Below are positions 53,488 to 64,000 of a DNA stretch of 64,000 nt, piece after piece. Position numbers and translations under genes: made by a program. Source of the stretch: Puccinellia tenuiflora (lineage: Eukaryota; Streptophyta; Magnoliopsida; Poales; Poaceae). The number at the start of each line of letters is the position of its first letter. Position 1 is the stretch's first letter. The stretch spans positions 929,126 to 993,125 of the forward strand of contig QRDG01000415.1 in NCBI GenBank assembly GCA_012064385.1. Direction: 5' to 3'. The notes beneath the pieces are model-generated. The model had not been told where the DNA came from. It saw nothing but the letters and a program-made list of their open reading frames with translations, and did no database searches.

Positions 53488-56400
53488 CACGAGGATCCAA
53501 TGTGTATACCAGAAGTAGAGCCCATAGAGAATTGAAAACCTTTTGTTATCAATACAACAATGCATGCCACACGAACCAACATACAACACACACACCAATG
53601 TCACTACAAAAGGGTCATATAAAAAAATCATGAGATGGCCAACTTTTAAGCTTGCCATTGAGCTACCGTCAAAGCAAAGCCAACATCGTGTTTGACATTG
53701 AGGTGGACAGTGGTGGATCCATTGAAATAGTACATGGGAGTAGGGAATTAGACGGGCAAAAACTCATCAACGAAACTCGTAGCTAGACTGATACTAGGTT
53801 GGCTCCGCCACTGGCATTGGACGATGATCATAACCCCGTCTGATCGACCCACTTCTATCTATTTTAATACTTCCTTGATCTACTTTACCAATTTTTACGA
53901 CTAATTGTGAACGAGATATTATTAAATAAGCACAACACATCATAATTCAGAACTATAAACTAAGCCTAAGTAGTAGGAAGTTGGAGACTCGGACATTCAT
54001 GCCTATCCGTTTATCATTGGGACTTACAGAGGCCCATCGACGTTGATGCAAGTTCGCACATTTGGCTTGACGCTACTCGTTGTTTAGGCATTCTAAGACT
54101 TGCATTATGCAACGCACTAACCCAGTTTTGGAGGCATCTCTTCCATTAATTAATTAAGAGAGGAATACTCCATTTAGCACCGTAGGTCCGTAGCGCGTAG
54201 CTAAAGATAGGCTTTCATTTGCATTCGCATTCGCACCGGGCCTGCACGATCTTAAACAGGCACTTAAAATTGCAAAGTAATGCCATGTTGCATCTTTTAG
54301 CTAGGGATGGATAGCACCCATATTCTTACCAAAGGTTGCTTGATTACACCAGAGAACAAACATAAGAATCTTGATTTCGAAGCGGATAGAGTTCGTGAAC
54401 AAGTCCTATAAAATATTTTGTAAGAGTTTCTATGCATGGTTGCAATTCCACGGATGAAACAAGCCACATGTATATTCAAAGACTTGAATCTTCCAAAGAA
54501 AACTGAAATTTATTTGAATCAAAGGGATCCCTAATCTATTCTAGTAGCTACTGTAGGTATGTACCTCTACACTACTACCAACAAAACTCTAGCTAGATTT
54601 TGCGCTGGCACCACGGCACCACCGAATCGAGTTTTTTCCCGTCCAAAATACTGGTCAATTACTAACATCAGACGCGACACCACCCCGGCATGAAGTGGTT
54701 CAAATTCTTGATATCTGTTCGGAGGATGCATCTGGTCGCGCTGCAGGGTCAAGACACGATCAGGAGCGCCTCCCATGCGTTTGTTTGTTTGTCTGTCTTG
54801 CAATTTGTTCATCAGCAGCGTCGCATGGGCGCTGGAGCAACTTGCTGCATTATGTTCTCGAGGCTTCTCACGTACAAATGCAAGTTGTCAACCCATGCAT
54901 GTCCTATGTTCCTTGCACTTATCCATTGCAGTTTATATTTATCTTAAGACCTAGGGTCCATTGATTCCATTTAGCTTTCTGCACTGGCCACCACCAGAAT
55001 CCACATCCCTGCACACAATTACAGATACCTGTATATATACAGGGGTTGTATTTCACTAGAGGATTTTACCATGGCCACATCGATCTGTGGTGGAAGATTT
55101 TACCAAATCTTCCATCATCGATCTGTGTGGCTTGCAACCAGACGTACGTACATAAGTACGTACGTCCTTCCACGGTCGCATTAACGGCCGATGGTGCCCA
55201 AATCAGGACCAGCAAGGCAGGCAGGGTTTCAGAGAGAGAGACGTACACGGACCAGAGAGAGATACTGTACTGTGGTAGAAACAGACAAGAAAACCAACAG
55301 ACACACTAGCTCGTGTATCCATCCATGCGCCTAACTGTTGAACGTCCTTCCAGTTTCACTAGGGACGTCCGTCGACGGCGACGATGCATGCCCGTGCATG
55401 CGGAGAGAGAGGTCGATTGTTCGCTTTCACCATTAAAGCTAGCCGGATTTGATTCGATTCTCTTAGTAGATTACCAGTGCTAGCTAGGGCGGGCTACAGT
55501 AGAACACCTGCTGTTTTCAGAGCTCAGACACCGGCCAGACAAGCAGGCAGGCACGAAGTGGTTTGGAGGTCAGGATAGTCTGCGACGGACAGCGAGCGCG
55601 GTGGAGGCGTCGCCGTTCGCCGTCGTCGCCAAAGGCGGTCTCTGACGGCGACCCGCGGCTAGCTAGCTAGCTCGATCGGTCGATCTCTCAAATCAATCGG
55701 CCGGTGGAAGATGCGAGTATACCAAGAACTGATAGACGAGTACGTGGTGACCGAGCTCTCTCTCTGCATGCATGCAAGGCCGGGGTGAGTCGTACGACAG
55801 ATGATGATGGCCGGGGGGACGGCGACGGCGGCCGGCGGGTCGTATCGCGGGGCGGGGCGGGCGACGGCGACGTCTGAGCTTCCACATGGCGAGCCCGAGC
55901 CGGCCGGTGGTTCGGCTGGATCGTCGATCCATGGGCGATGTGGACGGGGGAATCGAATCATTTGCGTGGAGGGGAGACAGCGCCCGAACAGCAAGTTGCA
56001 GCGAGTGTCCAACGACCTCCCCTCGTGTGCATGCAATTGCAGCAGTCGCAAGTACAAGTGTACGTCCTAGCTTAGCTCCACACATTGATCCATCGACATT
56101 TAATTATCATCCGCCAGTACGATCTCCATTATTAGTATCCAGTAATCTAACTACTTAATCAGCCGCACGGACGAAAGAGAGAGCGGATCAAGCTATCGAA
56201 ATCCACGCTTAATTAGCTATATATGGTGGCGCTAATTGTGATGCTCCAGAGTGGGCAGTGAGGTTCATTGTGCTGAAACCTTCCCACCATGGGTAAAGTC
56301 GTAGAATTGGTATGGGTGCTCGCTCGTATCTTTCTGGATTTATTCTAGACATTTTTCTGATTGTTCGTTCAGTGAGAAACATGGCATCCATGGTGCTTTG

Positions 56401-57232
56401 TCAGTCTCAAGTTAGATTTATCGACTGTCTCTCTGAGTTAATTGCTCATAGAAGTACTGTTTATGTATATGCATTGAGTGTATGTACGTGTATATATATG
56501 TGAGTGACTGTACTTATGGAAATACTGCCCACAATTTCACATCGATCTTTTGAGTGATCTGCTTTGGTCAGCTTTTAGAGACTCAATATGGTATATGAAC
56601 CAATATATCTTCTGGGTTAGGTTTTGTGGTTAGTGTTCACATAACTCAGTATGGTATCCACAAGTACAAGACAATCTTTGGAATGGATAATTGGAAGTTA
56701 TTTGAGGATTGTCTTTAGATCAACCTGAGGGAGCCTATATATTTAAAGAATATCTTGCCGATATTTCCACATAAAGAATAATACCCAAGCTTTCAACTGA
56801 ACTAGTTTGGTAAGACGGAACTCAAGCCCCGCCAGCTCTGATATATTCATGAAAGGGAAGGGCGTATGATTGAAGAAGGAAAGGGGACAGGGAGAAATCT
56901 TGAGAAGGCTCCTCTCGTCCTTGCACAACAGCCTGTAAGACCTGGACCAATCTGTAGATCGACCAATCCCTAGCCAAGTTGTGTGTGTAGCTGAGCTCAC
57001 ACAGGAGCAAAGCCTCGACAGTCCCACAGATTGTAGGACACACCTATCCAAATCATAGGCCGGTGGTTGGCGCCTGTGGATTATTAAGCATACCCCATTA
57101 AACTGCTCACTGTCTCAGTTGTGATCTTGCCGGTGTTAAAACGGTAGAACTGGCCTGATGTGGTTTTACAGACACACACACAAAGAAAAAATGCTGACGC
57201 AGAAATTGAAACGTCGTCAAATTAGTACGTAG
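53488..57232. other. Low-copy intergenic DNA, nothing assigned
   Basis: No ORF with a recognisable domain. Simple sequence is present: ACGTACGT-type repeats near 55141-55166, GCTAGCTAGC near 55660, and GA-rich runs. A GC-rich patch at 55790-56060 has overlapping short ORFs in several frames, which suggests composition rather than a gene; a short 90-codon frame at 55886-56158 is the only one starting with a fair ATG context. I see no RNA gene. Confidence 0.5.
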
Positions 57233-57235
57233 TGA

Positions 57236-57943
57236 GGGCATGTTCAGTGGTTCAGACGCCTATCGTCTGCAAACCTGCCTCCACGTCACGGCCAAAAAAT
57301 ATTAGGGCATGTGCAATGGTAGAGAAGGCGCGCTTTCTCTTAACTGTCCACGTCATTTAGAAAAGGTAAAATTATAAGTTGTACAATGCATTATCTCTTA
57401 TTGACATCCCTAGCAATTAATGAAAATTAATTATATTTTAGTAGGAAATTGTATTTTAAGTGAAGACAAATGATATAATGGTGAAATTAGCCTTCCCTTA
57501 TTTCGTAAGAGATCATCTCTTAGCTAAGGGAAGGCAACATCCCCTTTCTTCATTCTCTCTCCGTCAACTAAACAAATATCCTACGTGTCAACGCTAAGAG
57601 AAGGCTGACGTCACCCCATTGTACATGCCCTTACAGACAGAGTCTACAACAAGCTGTCTACATGACCATCCGTAAGCACCGAAAAAATAGGGGATTCAGT
57701 TAATCAGATGAAGAGCTCCTCCGCAGGAACTGGCATTTTTCAAGCGATGATCAAGCCACGATAAACGACGTCAACAGTACAACGGGAAAGAGGCTGTCTA
57801 TACGCACCGATTACTGCGGCAATAGACCTGTCTTTATTTCTATCGACGGACCTAGCGGTTTCTTGTTTTCGTTCTCCGCCACGTCTACAAATGTCTACTG
57901 TCTAGCTTTACATACGGCTGCGTAGACATGGTTGTACATGCCC
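57236..57943. mobile_element. 708-bp MITE (outer), Harbinger-like
   Basis: Ends GGGCATGTTCAGTGG and, inverted, GGGCATGTACAACCA, flanked by TGA at 57233-57235 and 57944-57946. Without the inner MITE and its duplicated TTA it is about 378 bp. The TGA in place of TTA/TAA is unusual for the group. Confidence 0.65.
57305..57631. mobile_element. 327-bp Tourist/Harbinger-like MITE nested in the outer MITE
   Basis: Ends GGGCATGTGCAATGG and, inverted, GGGCATGTACAATGG (14 of 15 identical), with TTA at 57302-57304 and 57632-57634. AT-rich interior without ORF. Confidence 0.85.
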
Positions 57944-57946
57944 TGA

Positions 57947-59019
57947 ATATGTGACGAGAGCAGTAACTAGCCAAACATCAGCCTTGGCAGTAGTTGCCAA
58001 GTATACTTCAGTAGCGTGTCAAAAATTTGTCGGCAACTTTCACTTTTAAACGCCCAACATTAGCTCATAGTCAGTCACGATGCACAGGCGAGCAACTAAT
58101 CCTGCACAGTTGCCCTACCAACCGTATCGCCTGCCCTGGAGGTTACCGATCTGATATACAGCTACTGGCGTCCTCAATTTCACATTTCTCTGCAAGCAGC
58201 TTCAGACGAGGAATAATGAAAAACGCCAACATACTTCATTCAAGACACAGCGTGAAACAGCAAATAAGCGCCGGACACCAAAAACTCAGTGAACCCAGCA
58301 GAAAACGGTGACATTGCTGTCAGACTCGTAGAAATTATAAAGTATCAGCCATGACGATCAGCAAGATATGAAGTGACCCATTTCATCACATTAGATTGAG
58401 AGAAGAATAGTTCACAGGAACAAAAGGATGGCAGCAGGAAGTGAATCAGCGGTTCAGCAAAGCTTTTGACTGTCGCCGTGCGTCCAAGGCATGCTAATTG
58501 GACGTGCCCTGTCAAGGAATCAAGAAGCATTGCACGTTTCCGAGGTCAAGAGCAAGCAAATGATGCTAATCGCAACTAACTAACTTTCACCACAGCAAAC
58601 CTGTATCATCATATAGCAAAACGACAAAAGAACAACGAAGATTAAACAGTACAGATTAACCTTTTTGGTGTGGAGAGACAGAACAGAGACACAGAAAAGC
58701 AGGAGAAGCAAGTACTGTTCCCTCAAGATGCACAAAGGGGGTACAATCCATAGATTATGCACACTGGCAGGTAAACATTAATTGCAAAAGCCTAAGGCAA
58801 CATCTACCATAGAGATACAGTGATACACTCATCGCATTCTGTTAGAGAGTTATCAGGTTCCAGCATCTTCATTACACCAGCTATCGTGAAATTAGCTGTG
58901 CCCATACTGTTGGCCAGGAACTGGACACATAAGATAGTGAAGTTCATCATCAGTTCAAACCCTTGAGCATAGTTTACAGATGTGAACACTGAAAATCAGA
59001 ACAAAAAAAACAATTAACT
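57947..59019 (-). other. 3' flank and probable 3' UTR of the YEATS gene
   Basis: Directly follows the stop codon of the minus-strand gene at 59020. No separate gene is recognised. Part of it (down to about 58700) is likely transcribed as 3' UTR, but I cannot fix the poly(A) site. Confidence 0.4.
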
Positions 59020-61686
59020 TTACTGACCAGAAATACCTCTGGATTGCTGGGGCATTCCCTCTATCATGCTTAACTGCCTTCTCAGCTTGGCTATGTGAGC
59101 CTGCACCTAGAGGAAGAAGAATGTAATAACGTGAAATCACAGGATGTTGTTTCTCCCCAACCAACAGTTCATGTCTATGAAAATTCTATCAGGTTTGTAT
59201 TCAAGCCATTATATGCAACATCACATAACTAAACAAGCAAAATGAAATAAAAGCTACCAGAATAACCAGGTGGTTTTAAGGTCCCAAACATTCCTTGTGT
59301 GACATCACTCATTCTATGTCAGTGACACCAGAAAAAAATAGTACTAGTGTTACCACAAAAGTTTGGTAAGGATATTAGTCAGAATACAAATCTTCTACTA
59401 GACACTGGAATTTTCTATTATTGACGTTCAACTTATCCTACAACACATTTACTGACTGAAATTCATATGAGAAAACGCTCAACCAAAGGGAACTTTTATA
59501 AGTCTCTACAACAGTTAACCTTACTTTTGTGGCTAGGCTATGTCACATGGAAAAATAATAATATATACCAGCATTGCCAGGTAAAACATAAATCTCAGGA
59601 AGGCAGATGCTGCTAGCTGTAAATCTCACCTGTTGACGAGCAGCAGCCAGTTTTAATAGTTCATCTGCTTCAGAGAAGTTTGAGAACCACTGGCTCAAAG
59701 GATGATCCTTGGTGTCATAACGCTTCGGCATATGTTCCATGGGGCCTAGATGATTTAAAGATTCTGATTGTTCTTTATCATTTCCTACTATGAAAATAGG
59801 AAGTACAAGCTGGTAAACTGCATACCTGGAGAAGACAATGTTATACCAGGTGGTAACCTTGGCACAGTAGCAGCTGGATGATTTTGCACTCGCATGAAAA
59901 AAGCCTCGGTGGGCTCAGTGAAGACAACTTCATCGTAAGTCTCCATGACCACAGGTTTTTTGGTTGACTGAGGTCCAGCGTCCTCTTCCGGATACAGCTT
60001 AAGTTGATGAAACCTGCATCGAATTTAGGTGTATAGCATAAGATATGCTCTCAACAATAAAACCACTGTTCAAGAAAACAATTTTGCAACTTACAAATCC
60101 ACGCGCTTTTCACAGGCATCACTGTGGAAATAAAGGGTTATTGCAATCTCAAACTCTCCCCATCCAGTCTCAGACAACTCAAAAGGAGGTTGCTCAATAA
60201 CCCTTGTTGGATTAGTGAAACTTGGGTGAAGCTGAAACACTGCACGCTTAACTATGACGCTCAAATCCTCATTCGTCGCAGAACGAACGTAAACCGTCCA
60301 TTTGTGAGAGTGGTATCTAGAAGGGAAAAAACATATGGTCTTTAGACAGTAGTCACAACAGGTAATACTATAAAAAAAAGGACACTGTATTTACAGACCG
60401 GAGTGGCAAAATTTTGATTGTTTAATGAAATTAAAAAAGAATAAGTCTTTGTCAACCAAATGCTTACTCGCTTGCTTTTTTACCGAGCCAGAATGAAATG
60501 GTTCCATAAACAATTGGAAAACTGATCTCCACATCCTTGAGCTTTTTATTCTGCTGAAATAAATTTTGGTGACAGTTAATCGGAATATCGTTACAGCTTA
60601 CAAACCAATAAGGTCTAGCATTTCAATTATCAAAACCACTCTGGATGAAATGTGCCAAAACTGAATCATGTAGTGGGATTTGTCAAACATTCAAACTGGA
60701 TTCTTTAGATAACTGGGCGATGCAGCTAGTTCTCGGCCTGATTTCATGCATATGAAGCAGGTGACCATTTACACTGGACCACCATATGTTAGGCTTAGAT
60801 GGTGTTCTACGCAAAGACATGGTAGCGATTAGCCAATTAGTAATGACACAATGGGTTCGCTGCGAAACACAACCTACTCACCTAAAACTCAAAAAAAAAA
60901 AAAAAAACTCACCCAGATCCATGCCTAGATATTTTGGTCCATTATCTGCCAATTATTCTGAAACAATACTCATCAACTTAATCATGCGCATGGAGCAGAC
61001 TAAATCTAAATCTACCCATTATTCTCAAACAATACTCATCAACTTAATCATGTGCATGGAGCAGACTAAATCTAAATCTACCCATTATTCTCAAACAATA
61101 CTCATCAACTTAATCATGTGCATGGAGCAGACTAAATCTAAATGCAAGTCTGTTTACGCAAACCGGCATGTACAGTAACCAAACACACTACCAAATGGCA
61201 CAGCTCGATGCAACTCCGCAGCCGTGCAGCACAGCAGTTAACTAGGGCTTGCGTTGAACTATTTTGCGTAGTTGTTGCTCAGTCGCAGCAATCAACAATC
61301 CCGCATCAACCATTTTGCAATCTATTACTGATCATGCCTATATCTGAAAGCTTAGACACTGGCCAGACTACAGGCCCCCCAAAAAACCCTAGCTCTCCAA
61401 CCCGCAATGCAACGAAAGCACGGGATGACCAACCGTACGGAAGATAGTATCGTAGTGAGGGGAGGGGGGGCGGAACCTTCTTGTCGGCGTCTTCGGGAGG
61501 CCGCGCCGGCTTGGAGCGGAGCGCCTTCTGCGCGGCGGTCAGCGCGGATTCCGCCGGCGCCGACCCCGCAGGCGCCGCCTGAGGAGGCGACTCTGAGGCT
61601 GGAGCAGGAGCTGGCGCGGGAGAAGGCGCGGCCGTCTCCGCCGCAGGAGGCGGCTGGGCCGGCGGCGAGGGGGACGGCTGCTGCAT
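59020..61686 (-). CDS. TAF14B-like: YEATS-domain protein, TAF14/GAS41-like
   Basis: Six exons on the minus strand: 61686-61477, 60553-60468, 60316-60095, 60013-59826, 59745-59630 and 59106-59020. They total 909 nt (302 residues plus stop), with GT-AG introns and compatible phases throughout. Exon 1 encodes a Pro/Ala/Ser-rich, GC-rich N-terminus. The YEATS domain covers about residues 75-200: [53 protein letters not shown], and [20 protein letters not shown], including the Gly-Trp-Gly pocket that binds acylated lysine in family members. Then [15 protein letters not shown], and a C-terminal coiled coil ([29 protein letters not shown]). Family members act in the nucleus as readers of histone acylation in NuA4, SWR1 and TFIID-type complexes. 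No stops or frameshifts are seen. Exon 2 has a CAGCAG acceptor, so a one-Gln variant is possible. Confidence 0.92.
60955..61143. repeat. 66-bp tandem repeat in intron 1 of the YEATS gene
   Basis: Nearly identical units begin at 60955, 61021 and 61087 (ATTCTSAAACAATACTC starts each), about 2.9 copies. The 66-bp period is a multiple of three, so it makes an open frame by chance, but it lies within intron 60554-61476. Confidence 0.9.
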
Positions 61687-62100
61687 CGGCGGGCGAGGGT
61701 TCGGGGGTGGAGCTCGCCGCGGGCGCGGAGGGAGACGACAGCGAAGGTGGCTTGGTTTGGGTCCGGTCGGGTCGGTCTGGTTGGTGGGTCGGATTGTTCG
61801 GTCTGGGATGGGATAGAGACATAGAGTGGGTTCGGCACGTTGGCTGGCTGGTCTGGTCTGCTCCGCCCAGCAGCTCAGCTCAGGCACGAGCGTTCTCGAA
61901 AGGGAAGAAGGCTCAGGATCATACGTGTTGGGCTGCAGCGGCGGAGTAGACTGAGTGTGAGCTCTGGTCCGGCCCATAAAGTCAGTAGCGTGATGGCCTA
62001 GGCTTTTGATGATCTAGCGGCTCCTTGATGATCAACATTTCCTGTAGACCAAAGGCAAATGGCTTAGCTTTATATAAAGCTCAAACATAAGACGTGAGTC
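61687..62100 (-). promoter_or_regulatory. 5' UTR and core promoter region of the YEATS gene
   Basis: GC-rich to about 61950, then AT-rich. The palindromic AGCTTTATATAAAGCT at about 62066-62081 offers a TATA box (TTATATAA) and a start near 62045, giving a 5' UTR of about 360 nt. A start closer to the ATG without TATA is also possible. Confidence 0.4.
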
Positions 62101-62229
62101 TAGCTGTTTTTCAAACCAAGACACTATCTTAGTTAATAATAAAGTAAGAGTTGCTTCTTCCAAATTTTTCGTCCAACATTAAAATTGCCCTTAAAGTTAA
62201 ACAAAATTACCCACATCTGCCATTACAGA

Positions 62230-63100
62230 AACGAATCGTTATCTCCTCTATATAGTCCTCTATCCTGCATCCCGCGCGAACCGCGCCGTCGCCTCCCCCA
62301 TCGCGCGTCGCCGACCGTGATTTGCGCCGCCTGCCAACCCGACTCGCCGTCAGTCGGGAGACGTGGTGCCCTCGAAATGTTTGCAATTAACCCGCAGGTC
62401 CTCTCTCCTCCCCATCCTTTCTCTAGCTCAGTGTGGCGTTGAGGAAATAGGAACTTATCGGGTCAGATTCCAGACGGGCGGAGGGCGCGGGGATGGAGGC
62501 GGCCACACGCGAGGAGGCCGGCGGCGGCCGCGTCCCCTCACCGACCTCTCTCCGCACATCGCCCGCGGCCACGGTGGCCGGCCATGAGTGGGAGGGAGAG
62601 GCCCGGGTTCTTCTAGCTCCTGTCCGCTGTGGTCGGTAGGGCTGTGATTTGAGGCGGCCAGGACCTCGGATCCGTGGTTCCACACCAGGATCTGGTCTGC
62701 GGTTTGTCCCCGCCATGGCGGTAATCCCCTGAGGACACCATCACTCAGATGGAACAGAGGAAGCAACTAGAAATTGGGGAGTTGGAGCTTGGCAGTGCCC
62801 AGCAGCTCGAGCGAGCGCGCGGCTGAGGCCACGATCTAACCTCGCCTTTCCTTCCCCTTCGTGCAGCCGTTCGAGGCCGCCGCCTTCTCCTCGTGGACAG
62901 AGGGGGATTCACCTAGCGTGTTTCTCACCAGCCAGGACAGCGTCGGCCACTAGGTCGACGTCGACCTATTTCTCTCCGCGCCGGCGCACTACCTGGTAGT
63001 GGGGCACGCGTGGATGGGCAGTGCAGTCGCCGGTCCATGTCATGGCGGAGAGGAGAAGAGCGAAGGGGGCTCTAGCGGCAAATTCCTTGTGCAGCGATCA
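62230..63100 (+). other. Possible divergent transcription unit, unrecognised, perhaps decayed
   Basis: CTATATAG at about 62249-62257 could be a plus-strand TATA box. ATG 62377 begins a short frame ending CCCGCAG before GTCCTC (a possible donor). ATG 62491 opens a 48-codon Gly/Ala/Arg-rich frame. A good acceptor (CCCCTTCGTGCAG) precedes a frame from about 62870 (PFEAAAFSSWTEGDSPS) that hits a TAG at about 62950 and then stays open to about 63170. The family is not recognised. The pieces look gene-like but do not assemble into an intact CDS, so this may be a pseudogene or a 5' UTR-rich gene cut by the window. Confidence 0.25.
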
Positions 63101-63496
63101 GCAAGTCAGCACACGCGGCGATCTGGCATGTTTATGGGGTTTCTAAATTTTTTTTATGTTTTCTGGGTGCGGCAGTAACTAACCTGCAGTTCAAGCAGCA
63201 AACACTTCATATTTGTTTCTCATGTTGGTATCAGTACCCATTTACCACAGTGGTTCATCGTATGCAGTTTTTGTTTGTATATGAATTATGTACCACAGTG
63301 GTCCATAATTTGTTGCGTTAGCTTTTCTTTTGGGGTTCCATTAAGCTCTCTCAAGTTTTTATTTTCTTAATTATTGGCCCGATAGCATTCGAGTTAGAAG
63401 AAACAAAATCATTTGTAAATCAGATGAGAGGACTTCTATTCAGTCAAAGCATGTGAGAGTGTTTCTTCCCTTTGTTTGTTGTCCATCCACCTCTTA

Positions 63497-63782
63497 GGGC
63501 ACGTACACAGCGTGAGTCGCTAAGGACCGACGCTAGCCTTTATTTCCTTGCTGTTACGGCTGAATCCTGATCGATCCCGGGATTCCTTCTAGCGTCGACG
63601 CAAACTGATGCGTCGGGCGGTTTGCCTTTTTTCTTCCCCGCTCGAGTCTGTTTTGACCGGCTCTTAGCGACCGAATTAAACATTTAGCGTTGGGAATTAG
63701 AGCACTTAGATATTGTTTGATTTCCGGTATTTATTTTTACTCCCTTAAGCGCCTGGCAAAGCGCCTGCCATTGTGCATGCCC
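63497..63782. mobile_element. 286-bp Tourist/Harbinger-like MITE
   Basis: Ends GGGCACGTACAC and, inverted, GGGCATGCACAATGG, flanked by TTA at 63494-63496 and 63783-63785. Same terminus type as the MITEs at 57.3-57.9 kb. Interior GC-mixed, no ORF. Confidence 0.78.
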
Positions 63783-63785
63783 TTA

Positions 63786-64000
63786 TCACCTGTCGTGCAC
63801 TCGTGCTAGACTTCCTTCGTGCTCCGTTTTGGTCGGGCCAGAGAAGCCTGCTCAAGTCCTAACACTATCCATAAGGGACATTATAGTGGCCTGGGTTATC
63901 TGATGGTCTCGGGGTTTATCTAATTCTCGGGGAGAACGAGCACATTCGCACCGACAATAATGGCCGGTCCATGTAGCGGACATGGGGCAACGGGTGACCT
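63786..64000. other. Right edge, nothing assigned
   Basis: Short unassigned stretch to the window end with no clear ORF or repeat. Confidence 0.5.

Noticed and set aside
55693..56158. 130-132-codon ORFs in the GC-rich intergenic patch
   Set aside because: Several frames open on both strands, no recognised domain, no convincing splice structure.
56590..57060. Possible fragment of another copia LTR or leader
   Set aside because: Some LTR-like wording (TATATATTTAAAG) but no paired terminus, PBS or TSD found.
60786..61178. 130-codon plus-strand ORF with 22-residue repeats
   Set aside because: It is the translation of the 66-bp tandem repeat inside intron 1 of the minus-strand YEATS gene.
1..64000. 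CRISPR array, tRNA or rRNA genes
   Set aside because: No array of direct repeats with unique spacers, and no cloverleaf or rRNA-like sequence seen by eye; a tRNAscan-type search was not possible.

Overview
The window is plant nuclear DNA, almost certainly from a grass (Poaceae). It is about 85% nested LTR retrotransposons, followed by a low-copy stretch with one clear spliced host gene on the right. There is no bacterial-type gene organisation. The grass call rests on the retroelement types (Sirevirus copia, Tat gypsy with an antisense ORF, LARD-like element with 5.4-kb LTRs, chromovirus fragments), the Harbinger/Tourist MITEs with TTA/TAA duplications, and the GC-rich first exon of the host gene. 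I cannot name the species.

Layout: (1) 1-17682 is a minus-strand Sirevirus-type Ty1/copia element. Its left LTR is cut by the window edge, pol is decayed, and a spliced 3' ORF sits in the env-like position. Its gag is split by a very young 6292-bp non-autonomous LTR element (9137-15428; TSD TTGTG; two mismatches seen between 992-bp LTRs) that carries an unusual Cys-rich ORF pair and no pol. (2) 18493 to about 41984 is a plus-strand Ty3/gypsy element of the Tat type: 5' LTR, gag-pro, RT, RNase H, extra RNase H, integrase, and a multi-exon antisense ORF. Its pol is split by a 13.6-kb minus-strand LARD-like element (24433-38030; TSD GTCCA; 5.4-kb LTRs; non-coding 2.8-kb core). The Tat 3' LTR is missing. 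(3) About 41985-53482 is a set of chromovirus-like remains: an LTR tip plus gag fragment, a 3.9-kb 3' LTR with part of a non-coding interior, a single N at 48469, a Harbinger-type element, and a related solo LTR with its own TSD (ACCTA). (4) 53488-64000 is low-copy DNA with a MITE nested inside a MITE, another MITE near the right edge, and a six-exon minus-strand gene for a YEATS-domain TAF14/GAS41-like protein (59020-61686; 302 codons plus stop).

Most elements read leftwards (minus) while the Tat element reads rightwards. Insertion order can be read from the target-site duplications: Sirevirus before its 6.3-kb guest, Tat before its LARD guest, chromovirus fragment before the 3.9-kb-LTR element. 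The most unusual signals are a 55-bp CCGG-rich repeat with the same period in two unrelated LTR families, a possible RNA hairpin beside the polypurine tract in three chromovirus-like elements with pairing-preserving changes, and a palindrome/promoter-like block inside the Sirevirus just upstream of its spliced 3' ORF.
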